Assembly: GCA_016935035.1 (NCBI GenBank)
Contig: JAFGRR010000240.1
Coordinates: forward strand, 1-6,721
Length of the DNA stretch: 6,721 bases
Source of the DNA: Phycisphaerae bacterium
GTDB lineage: Bacteria; Planctomycetota; Phycisphaerae; UBA1845; Fen-1342
Reading direction: 5' to 3'
The notes under the pieces are model-generated. The model made no database searches, had not been told where the DNA came from, and worked only from the letters and a program-made list of their open reading frames with translations. Both the position numbers and the translations under genes were made by a program. Positions 1-6,721 of the stretch are shown piece by piece. Position 1 is the stretch's first letter; each line of letters begins with the position of its first letter.

Positions 1-1278
<1,278 letters not shown>

Positions 1279-1286
1279 AGTATTCA

Positions 1287-1291
1287 CCCTT
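1287..1291 (-). promoter_or_regulatory. Ribosome binding site of the response regulator
   Basis: Read on the minus strand, AAGGG lies 8 bases before the ATG at 1278. It sits inside the 19-base gap after the kinase stop codon. It supports the 1278 start, as does the receiver domain, which begins immediately with MACVCVVDD. Confidence 0.6.
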
Positions 1292-1297
1292 CCCTTA

Positions 1298-2197
1298 TTA
1301 GGCCGCATTGGTCTGCTGGCCACTGGCATCCGTCACCCTGGTGCCGTCACCAACTGGTGCGGCCGGCAGGACAATAACAAACTCGGCACCACCCTCGGCA
1401 CGGTTGTGCGCCGAGAGCTGACCGCCATGCGCCTCGATCAGGCGATGCGCGATCGTCAGCCCCAGGCCGGTGCCGTTGTCTTTGGTGGTGAAGAACGGTT
1501 CAAAGAGACGTTCGCGGACTTCGTCCGGCAAACCTGGTCCCTGGTCACTCACGCGAATCTCGACAAACTCATCGCCGCAACGTGACACGTTCACGACGAC
1601 GGCGCTGCCTGGCGCGGATGCCTCGGCGGCGTTACTGATCAGGTTGACCAGCACGCGCTGCAGCCCGCTGGGGTGGCCCGGGACTTCGAGCTCGTGGTCC
1701 GGGCACTCGGTCGTGAGGACGACGCCCTCGCGCTCGAGTACGCCCTGGCAGACCTCGGTGGCGCGTTCGAGGATGGCGGCGAGCCCGCAGGACGACAGCC
1801 GCCCATCGCGCGGCGCCAGCGCCAGCGTGTCGCAGACGACGCCGTCGATGGCCTGCACGCCGTTGTCGATTTTCCCGATCAACTCGAGGGCCGCTTGCAC
1901 GTCTTCCTGTTCGACGACGTGTCGCAGCAGGCCGGCGTAAAGCTGAATGGCGCCGAGCGGGTTTCGCACCTCGTGCGCCACGCCGGCGGCCAGCTCGCCC
2001 AGGGCAGCCAGCCTGCGTCGGCGTTCCAACTCGCGGTCCTTTGAGGCCAGTTCGGCACGCAGCCGGGCAACCTCGCGCTGCAGCAGCTCGTGCGTGTTCT
2101 GAAGCCGCTGGGCCACGTTCATGTAGTCGCGCAGAACCTCGCCCAGCTCTCCGGCCAGGTTGGGAACCACCGCTGTCGTTTCGCTCATCACACTCAT
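1298..2197 (-). CDS. Soluble sensor-less histidine kinase (NtrB/FlrB-like), partner of the adjacent sigma-54 regulator
   Basis: This 299-residue cytoplasmic kinase should autophosphorylate on histidine and pass the phosphate to the regulator encoded just downstream. No membrane segment or PAS, GAF or HAMP domain is recognisable. The first ~62 residues are a charged, probably coiled-coil helix. The HisKA domain follows with AGVAHEVRNPLG, phospho-acceptor H75. The HATPase_c domain has the N-box NLISNAAEA (N185, N189), G1 DQGPG (218-222), F-box FEPFFTTK (232-239) and G2 GTGLGL (242-247). ATG 2197 is chosen because it lies 20 bases past the FlgN-like stop and opens a sensible helix. ATG 2188 is three codons further in. 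The frame stays open to 2467, but that extension reads as arginine-rich shadow of the upstream gene. The ribosome site is weak (GAGGG, 12 bases upstream). The gene ends in two successive TAA codons (1300-1298, 1297-1295). The kinase call is firm; its input signal is unknown. Confidence 0.93.
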   Translation of the reverse strand: MSVMSETTAVVPNLAGELGEVLRDYMNVAQRLQNTHELLQREVARLRAELASKDRELERRRRLAALGELAAGVAHEVRNPLGAIQLYAGLLRHVVEQEDVQAALELIGKIDNGVQAIDGVVCDTLALAPRDGRLSSCGLAAILERATEVCQGVLEREGVVLTTECPDHELEVPGHPSGLQRVLVNLISNAAEASAPGSAVVVNVSRCGDEFVEIRVSDQGPGLPDEVRERLFEPFFTTKDNGTGLGLTIAHRLIEAHGGQLSAHNRAEGGAEFVIVLPAAPVGDGTRVTDASGQQTNAA

Positions 2198-2217
2198 GAG
2201 TAGCGCTCGCCCTCGGA

Positions 2218-2685
2218 CTACCCCGTTACGTCGGCGCCAGTGGGGCCGGCGTTCTTGCGCGCCTGGCGCGCGTACGCCGCGTTGGCCGTCTGGCCTCCCG
2301 CGACCTCGTTGATCTCGTTCGCGATCATCTGCTTCCGCGCCGACAACAGTGCGCTGTCCTCGCGATCCGACTTGAGGATCACTTGCAGCATCGTGTTGAT
2401 GTCGCCGAGGATTTCGGCCGCCCGGGCACGCGTGTCGTCCGGGAGGGCACCATAGGTGTCGCCCCAATTGCGGCGGTAGGGGGCCAGCTTCACGTTGAGC
2501 TGCGCCAGGCGGGTCACGAGCGTCTGGCGTTCGCGCAGCACGTCGAGCAGCCGCTCGGGCGTGTTGCTGGAGATCAGCCCGCGCTGTTGCTCGGCCAGCT
2601 TCCGCAACCGATCGTATAGATCGCGTTGCTGTGAGAGCAGCTCGATCAGCCGTTCCGCGTCTGTTGTCTGTGGCAAATCCGCCAT
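2218..2685 (-). CDS. FlgN-like flagellar export chaperone family protein
   Basis: This 155-residue, mostly helical protein has no signal peptide or membrane segment. Residues 8-70 carry the pattern typical of the FlgN family: a helix with paired leucines (ERLIELLSQQRDLYDRLRKL), a second helix, then LLDVLRERQTLVTRLAQLN. A further long helix spans about 84-128, and the tail from 129 is rich in G, A, N and T and probably flexible. FlgN proteins are cytosolic type III export chaperones for the hook-filament junction proteins FlgK and FlgL. The length fits, as family members are roughly 140-160 residues. The gene follows the TPR gene after 31 bases and precedes the kinase by 20 bases. The family has low sequence conservation and helical repeats can mimic it, so the assignment rests on pattern and context. 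A generic coiled-coil protein is the main alternative. Confidence 0.8.
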   Translation of the reverse strand: MADLPQTTDAERLIELLSQQRDLYDRLRKLAEQQRGLISSNTPERLLDVLRERQTLVTRLAQLNVKLAPYRRNWGDTYGALPDDTRARAAEILGDINTMLQVILKSDREDSALLSARKQMIANEINEVAGGQTANAAYARQARKNAGPTGADVTG

Positions 2686-2692
2686 ACTGGGT

Positions 2693-2697
2693 CTCCT
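2693..2697 (-). promoter_or_regulatory. Strong ribosome binding site of the FlgN-like gene
   Basis: On the minus strand, AGGAG within GCGAGGAGA lies 7 bases before the ATG at 2685. It is the best Shine-Dalgarno match in the window, it fixes the start, and it suggests the FlgN-like protein is translated efficiently relative to its operon neighbours. Confidence 0.7.
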
Positions 2698-2716
2698 CGC
2701 GATCTCGGCCGCGACC

Positions 2717-5086
2717 TTAGTTGCCTTCCGCCAATGCCGTGCGGAACAGTGGGGAGCCGGCCAACGCTGTCAGGTAACGATCCCAATGATCTCGACTAGT
2801 TCCCTCGCCGTGTTCGGCGAAGGTATCGTCCGGAATACTCTTCAGCAGCCAGCGCGCCTTCTCGACAGCGCGGGCGGCTTCGACGTGTTGTCCAAGACGC
2901 AGATGCACGTTCGCAAGCTGTACCTGCGCCGTAAGTGCCTCGGGCCGCGTCTCATAGCGCACCGCCGCCGCCTGGTACAGATCGAGCGCTGTATCGAGTG
3001 ACGCCGTGTCGCCCAAGGCCAGCAGGCAATCGCCGCGGCTGAATAGCGCCAGACGCTCGTATTCCGTCCGCTGATTGCCCAGCCCCTGTTTGTCCGTGTT
3101 ACGCAGGAAGCGGTCGTACAGGGCGGCGGCTGTCTCCAAGCGCGTGCGTGCCTCACGCTCGGTCGCCGCCTGAGTCGAGGTGTCGCTCTTCTGGGCACGC
3201 AGTGACTCAGCGCTGCGGCGATAGGTCTCGGCCGCCAGGAACAGTGCCCGGTCGCTCAATGCGTCGTCGGGGTACAAACGCTGAAAGACCTCGAGCCGGC
3301 TGGTCGCCTCGGCGTAACGTCCCGCCCGCAGGAGCAACTGGCATTGCCGTAGCAATGCGTCGCGATAGGTCGTTGCCTCGGGACCGAAATGTTCGCCGGA
3401 CAACAGTTCGTCGAGCACCGCCTCGGCCTCGTCCAACCGGTCCTCGCCTTGGGCGATCAGGCAGTCCGCGATCGAGACCTGGGCCTGTGCCGCCTCGGCC
3501 AGCGTGGGGAATGCTTCGATCAACTCGCGATACCAGCGGATGGCCTCATCGTACTGGCCCTCGAGTTCGTAGCCCTCGCCCAGACGAACCAGGGCACGGG
3601 CCAGACGCGGATCATCCTGTACCAGGTTGACGTACTTCGTCAGCATACGCCGCGCGTCACGTACCCAGCCGCCCTCGTCATATTGACTGGCCGACAGCCA
3701 GATCAGCGACTGAATTCGTTGCCCATCTTCCACCAGCGGGACTGTCTGCTCGAAGTAGCTGCCGGCTGAGCGGCGGTAAGCGCTGGCCGCGCTTTCAGTC
3801 GTGTCGTTGTCGGCTGCCTCCGCGTATACCTCCGCGAGTTGTTCGCCGACCTGCGCGCGACGGTCGCGGTCACCCGCCGCGATGTTGCGCAACGCCGATG
3901 TCAGGTAGTCGATTGCCCAGTCGTACTCGCGGCGCTGGTGTCGCCGATCGAACGACTCGACCAGGGCGGCGATCAGCTCCGCGCGGCCGCCGTACTGAGC
4001 CTCGGGCGTCTGTTCCAGGTGTGCGGCCACTGCACCGAAGGCTGCCAACGCCGCCTCGTGCCGCTCAAGCTCGTCCAGGGCACGCCCGCGGCCGATCGTG
4101 GCCGTGATCCACAGATCATCCTCTGTGTGCATGTCGAGCACGGCGTCAAAGGCCTGCAGGGCCCGTTCCGGCTGCTGTTCGAGAAGATGGAGCTTGCCGG
4201 CGAGGCATTTGTTCAACGCCGGAAGATCCGAGTCGACTCGTCGGTCCGCCGCAACGCGCGACCCATCCGCCAGCCACTCCTCGATCCAGTCGATGATGGG
4301 CTCGGCTTCGTCGAAACGGTGTTCATGGACCATCACCAGGCCCAGGAGGTACTCGTAATATCCTCGCAAATCCGAGGTCTTGAGAACGCCGCCATGTTGC
4401 TGGACCAGTGTGCGAGCCAGGCCCGCGTCGCCGGCGTCGAGCGCCTCGGTCACGGCCCGGCGCAACGCCCACCAAAGAAGGCCGGCGTCGGCGCCGTCGT
4501 TTTCCAGCAGCGTGTAAAGCGCAGTCCGCCACTCCTCCTCGTACAGCGGTCGACCGTCCAGCACCACCACCAGCCGCTGCAAGGCCGTTCGTCGCTGGTC
4601 AACTGTTGGATTGCGTTCAAGGACCTGGCGATAGCTGAAGACCGCGGCGTCGCCGTGTCCGAGCCAATCCTGAGCGCGGGCCAGTCGCAGGGCAGCGCCG
4701 GCATCCGGCGCGTGGCCCATTTCGTTGGCCCGCTCTTGGTGTTCAATGATCAGGTGAACGTTGTCTGCGTTGCGTTGCTCGCGTCCGTTCTCATATTGGA
4801 AGACCAGGTCGGCGAGCACGGCGTGCAGATGGGCTTGAGCCGCCTCGGGCAACGGAGGTTTCATGTCGAGCAGGTTTGCGACCCCGTCGACCGCGGCTGT
4901 GATCTCGCCCGCCTCGGCCAAAAGCCGCACGTCAGCCAGCAGCGCGTCCACGTCGACCGACACCGGGGCCGGTCGCACGCGGTACAGCGTGATGCAGGCG
5001 ACCGCCGCGGCCACCAGTGCCACGGGGATCTGCCAGCGTCCCGCCAAGAACTCGGCCGTCTTATGACCTAGCTGCATAGTGCCCAT
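2717..5086 (-). CDS. Large single-pass membrane-anchored TPR-repeat protein of unknown function
   Basis: This 789-residue protein has one hydrophobic segment near its N-terminus (about 19-36) and a long helical repeat body. Clear TPR-like units lie near 131-160, 295-320, 328-358, 493-526 (ALVRLGEGYELEGQYDEA), 530-562, 574-606, 677-709 and 717-748, with degenerate units between. TPR bodies bind protein partners; no enzymatic motif is seen. Topology is ambiguous because arginines flank both sides of the segment. A-V-A-C ending at C31 loosely fits a lipobox, but the hydrophobic residues after C31 make a membrane anchor more likely. ATG 5086 or ATG 5077 could be the start. Neither has a good ribosome site, and an in-frame stop at 5134-5132 limits any extension. 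It heads the probable operon with the FlgN-like, kinase and regulator genes, so a part in flagellar assembly or its checkpoint is possible but unproven. The gene is real; its function is not recognised. Confidence 0.9.
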   Translation of the reverse strand: MGTMQLGHKTAEFLAGRWQIPVALVAAAVACITLYRVRPAPVSVDVDALLADVRLLAEAGEITAAVDGVANLLDMKPPLPEAAQAHLHAVLADLVFQYENGREQRNADNVHLIIEHQERANEMGHAPDAGAALRLARAQDWLGHGDAAVFSYRQVLERNPTVDQRRTALQRLVVVLDGRPLYEEEWRTALYTLLENDGADAGLLWWALRRAVTEALDAGDAGLARTLVQQHGGVLKTSDLRGYYEYLLGLVMVHEHRFDEAEPIIDWIEEWLADGSRVAADRRVDSDLPALNKCLAGKLHLLEQQPERALQAFDAVLDMHTEDDLWITATIGRGRALDELERHEAALAAFGAVAAHLEQTPEAQYGGRAELIAALVESFDRRHQRREYDWAIDYLTSALRNIAAGDRDRRAQVGEQLAEVYAEAADNDTTESAASAYRRSAGSYFEQTVPLVEDGQRIQSLIWLSASQYDEGGWVRDARRMLTKYVNLVQDDPRLARALVRLGEGYELEGQYDEAIRWYRELIEAFPTLAEAAQAQVSIADCLIAQGEDRLDEAEAVLDELLSGEHFGPEATTYRDALLRQCQLLLRAGRYAEATSRLEVFQRLYPDDALSDRALFLAAETYRRSAESLRAQKSDTSTQAATEREARTRLETAAALYDRFLRNTDKQGLGNQRTEYERLALFSRGDCLLALGDTASLDTALDLYQAAAVRYETRPEALTAQVQLANVHLRLGQHVEAARAVEKARWLLKSIPDDTFAEHGEGTSRDHWDRYLTALAGSPLFRTALAEGN

Positions 5087-5228
5087 CCAGAGCTTTTTCG
5101 TCGCATCCTTGCCCAGGCGCGGCGCCGACGTTCAGCCCGCCGGCATCCGCCTACGACCCTATCGGAAGAAAGTGCGCGGATACTGCACCCGCAAAACCCC
5201 GCCGCCGTCGCGCCGCAGCCTGGTGGCC

Positions 5229-5285
5229 CCTACAGTTTGCGCACGCGGCCGACCGATATGACTAGATGTAATCGGAAGCTGTAGG
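5229..5285 (+). other. Possible leader hairpin covering the cyclase ribosome binding site
   Basis: Bases 5229-5238 can pair with 5276-5285: ten pairs, nine Watson-Crick and one G-U, with the perfect core CCTACAG/CTGTAGG. An inner stem pairs 5253-5257 with 5271-5275 directly next to the outer stem, leaving a 14-base bulge (5239-5252) and a 13-base loop. The right arm covers most of the AGGA ribosome site at 5283-5286. It would matter only if transcription begins upstream of about 5229. A stem of this size in about 200 bases can arise by chance. Confidence 0.2.
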
Positions 5286-5286
5286 A
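5283..5286 (+). promoter_or_regulatory. Ribosome binding site of the diguanylate cyclase
   Basis: AGGA lies 7 bases before the ATG at 5294, which supports that start. Most of the site falls in the right arm of the inverted repeat at 5229-5285. Confidence 0.55.
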
Positions 5287-5293
5287 TGGACAG

Positions 5294-6700
5294 ATGTCCG
5301 ATAATGATCCCATAGTTCTTCTAATAACGGCCGATGCAAGCTTGGTGGATGCCATAGAGCAAAGGCGACCGCCAGAGTGTCGGCTGACGGTTCGTGCTCC
5401 ACAGGATCCCCCCCTCTGTGATCCGCCGGCATGCCAGTGCTGGGTCGATCTTGACAGTGCCCCCGATATCAGCCCGCCACCCGCGCGACGTTATGTGTAT
5501 TTCCATAGTTCAGCGGTCCGCCCTCCCGCGGATCGGCCGACGGGCATCTTCGTCCCCAGGCGGTCGGCTGACCTGCTCATTGACGTATTGTGGGCGGATG
5601 CCAGCATGCTCTCTGACACCCGGCCGCTGTCCGCGCGTGACAGCGAACCGGGCGCTCTGCCGGCCTGGGTGACTGACTTTCAGGTGCTTGGTTTGCCCGA
5701 GCTCTACCGCCGCTGTGCTTATCATCTCCCGCCGCGGCTCGGATACGAGCGCGGGTCGCTCTACGTGCATGACCCGGCGCGCCGCGTGCTGACGCTGGCA
5801 AGCACGAATCATGAGCGGCCGCTAGACGTCGACATCAGCATGGATGCCGGCGCGACACACCTGATGGTCGCCGCCGCCCAGAGTGGCGAGTTGCTGCGGC
5901 TTGACAATGCCGCACGCGAGAAAGACCGGCGACTGGTTCCACGCAATGGGCGCGACGGCAACTACCGCGATGGGGCGTGCCTGGTGGCGCCGCTATTCAG
6001 CAAGGGCGTGCTGCGCGGCGTGCTGAATCTCAGCGGGCGCGTGGGCCGGCGAACTGGTTGCAACGGTGTGATGCTGCCGGCACTGTTGCGTTTCCTGGGC
6101 CGAGCCCTCGAAAACGCCCAAACCCACGAACAGGCCTGCACCGAGGCCCGCATCGACGCCTTGACCGGCCTGTACAACCACCGCTGGATGATCGAGGCGC
6201 TCGAATCGGAGATTCGGCGAGTCCAGCGGTTCGGTGCGGCGCTGTCCGTACTGCTGATTGACGTGGACCGACTGAAGGTCGTCAACGATATGCACGGTCA
6301 CGCAGCCGGCGATTTGCTGCTGCGTCACATGTCGGGGAAGATCTCGGCGCAATTGCGGCGTTTCGATGCCGCGGCGCGGATCGGCGGTGATGAGTTCGTC
6401 GTCATGCTGCCGTCCACGGACGCGGTCGGCGCGGCGCACGTCGGCGGGCGCATCCTGGATTCCATCCGCCGCGATACGCTGCGTTTTCGCGATACCGCCC
6501 TGCCGACGACCGCGAGCCTGGGCGTATCCGCCTGGCGTCCCGGATGGCAGGCCCAGCAACTCATCGAAGCCGCCGACCACGCCATGTATCGTGCCAAGCA
6601 GCAGGGCCGCAACCGCGTGGTGGTCGCGAACCCGCCCGATATTGATCCGGCGGCGGGCGGCAGCAACGTGATCTCGCTCACCGCGCAGGCACGCCGTTGA
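5294..6700 (+). CDS. Diguanylate cyclase: degenerate receiver-like N-terminus, GAF-like domain, GGDEF domain
   Basis: This 468-residue soluble protein should condense two GTP into c-di-GMP, the second messenger that generally favours attachment over swimming. Residues 1-105 show alternating strands and helices like a response-regulator receiver (IVLLITAD, CWVDLD, YVYFHSS, GIFVPRR), but the paired acidic pocket is absent, so phosphorylation is doubtful. Residues about 125-275 are GAF-like (RGSLYVHD at 153-160, then ACLVAPLFSKGVLRGVLNL) and probably sense a small ligand or mediate dimerisation. The GGDEF domain spans about 283-445. It has DALTGLYN (288-295), metal ligand D323 within DVDRLK, NDMHGHAAGD (331-340), the intact signature GGDEF (364-368) and inhibitory-site RRFD (355-358), five residues before it. 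It should therefore be active and feedback-inhibited by c-di-GMP. It is divergent from the TPR-led operon. There is no EAL domain and no membrane segment. The input signal is unknown. Confidence 0.95.
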   Translation: MSDNDPIVLLITADASLVDAIEQRRPPECRLTVRAPQDPPLCDPPACQCWVDLDSAPDISPPPARRYVYFHSSAVRPPADRPTGIFVPRRSADLLIDVLWADASMLSDTRPLSARDSEPGALPAWVTDFQVLGLPELYRRCAYHLPPRLGYERGSLYVHDPARRVLTLASTNHERPLDVDISMDAGATHLMVAAAQSGELLRLDNAAREKDRRLVPRNGRDGNYRDGACLVAPLFSKGVLRGVLNLSGRVGRRTGCNGVMLPALLRFLGRALENAQTHEQACTEARIDALTGLYNHRWMIEALESEIRRVQRFGAALSVLLIDVDRLKVVNDMHGHAAGDLLLRHMSGKISAQLRRFDAAARIGGDEFVVMLPSTDAVGAAHVGGRILDSIRRDTLRFRDTALPTTASLGVSAWRPGWQAQQLIEAADHAMYRAKQQGRNRVVVANPPDIDPAAGGSNVISLTAQARR

Positions 6701-6721
6701 GCGGAGCCCTTTTTGACGCAA
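6701..6721. other. Right edge, no feature seen
   Basis: These 21 bases follow the cyclase stop codon. They end in a short T run and TGACG, but no stem precedes the T run, so there is no support for a terminator or the start of another gene. Confidence 0.5.

Larger units (their letters stand above)
5087..5293. promoter_or_regulatory. Divergent intergenic region between the TPR-led operon and the diguanylate cyclase
   Basis: This 207-base region must hold the promoters of both transcription units unless the leftward genes are read from elsewhere. The part nearest the cyclase (about 5252-5282) is clearly richer in A and T than its surroundings. It contains TGTAAT at 5267-5272, a 5-of-6 match to a -10 box with no convincing -35 box. 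No acceptable sigma-54 (GG-N10-GC with flanking consensus) or flagellar sigma-28 promoter was found on either strand. Location as a promoter region is likely by position; individual sites are not established. Confidence 0.45.

Noticed and set aside
2198..2467. N-terminal extension of the kinase frame up to an ATG at 2467
   Set aside because: The extra 90 residues are arginine- and glycine-rich and overlap the FlgN-like gene in another frame, as expected for a GC-rich shadow. ATG 2197 fits the operon spacing.
3839..5071. 410-codon open frame on the plus strand opposite the TPR gene
   Set aside because: It lies wholly antisense to a gene with clear TPR repeats, has no ribosome site and no recognisable domain. 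Long antisense frames are expected in GC-rich coding DNA.
5224..5240. Sigma-54-like TGG...TTTGC sequence
   Set aside because: The GG to GC spacing is 12 bases, not the required 10, so it should not bind sigma-54.
5161..5279. Eight-base direct repeat ATCGGAAG at 5161-5168 and 5271-5278, whose complement resembles a sigma-28 -10 box
   Set aside because: There are only two short copies, and no TAAA-type -35 box lies at the right distance on the minus strand from either copy.
5297..5304. TCCGATAA, a 7-of-8 match to the flagellar sigma-28 -10 box on the plus strand
   Set aside because: It lies inside the first codons of the cyclase, and the -35 position (5278-5281) reads GCTG rather than TAAA.
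5993..6721. 242-codon minus-strand open frame opposite the GGDEF domain
   Set aside because: It is a shadow of the GGDEF coding frame. The product is arginine- and histidine-rich with no domain, and it runs off the window edge.

Overview
The window is GC-rich and densely coded. It holds five real protein genes: four form a tight leftward run and one is transcribed divergently to the right. No RNA genes, insertion sequences, CRISPR arrays or plasmid-type features are visible. The mix of a large single-membrane-segment TPR protein, a FlgN-like protein, a sensorless histidine kinase and a sigma-54-type response regulator fits a flagellated Gram-negative lineage. The style, with long TPR proteins and FlgN beside an NtrC-type pair, suggests Planctomycetota. 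That placement is inferred from gene content only and has not been tested by a search.

Left part, minus strand, read from right to left. 5086-2717 encodes a 789-residue protein with one N-terminal hydrophobic segment and a long alpha-helical repeat (TPR) body. 2685-2218 encodes a 155-residue FlgN-like flagellar export chaperone candidate. 2197-1298 encodes a 299-residue soluble histidine kinase with no recognisable sensor domain. 1278 to the left edge encodes an NtrC-family response regulator (REC, sigma-54 AAA+ and the start of a Fis-type HTH), cut at residue 426. The gaps between genes are 31, 20 and 19 bases with no terminator between them, so the four genes probably form one operon.

Right part, plus strand. 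After a 207-base divergent intergenic region, 5294-6700 encodes a 468-residue cytoplasmic diguanylate cyclase. It has a degenerate receiver-like N-terminus, a GAF-like middle and a GGDEF domain with intact active and inhibitory sites.

Together the window looks like a motility decision locus. The kinase and regulator resemble the FlrB/FlrC and FleS/FleR pairs that switch on sigma-54-dependent flagellar genes. The FlgN-like protein would tie the operon to export of hook-filament junction proteins. The divergent cyclase would make c-di-GMP, which commonly opposes swimming. This joint role is inference: no structural flagellar gene lies inside the window, and the place to look for one is just past the left edge, downstream of the regulator.
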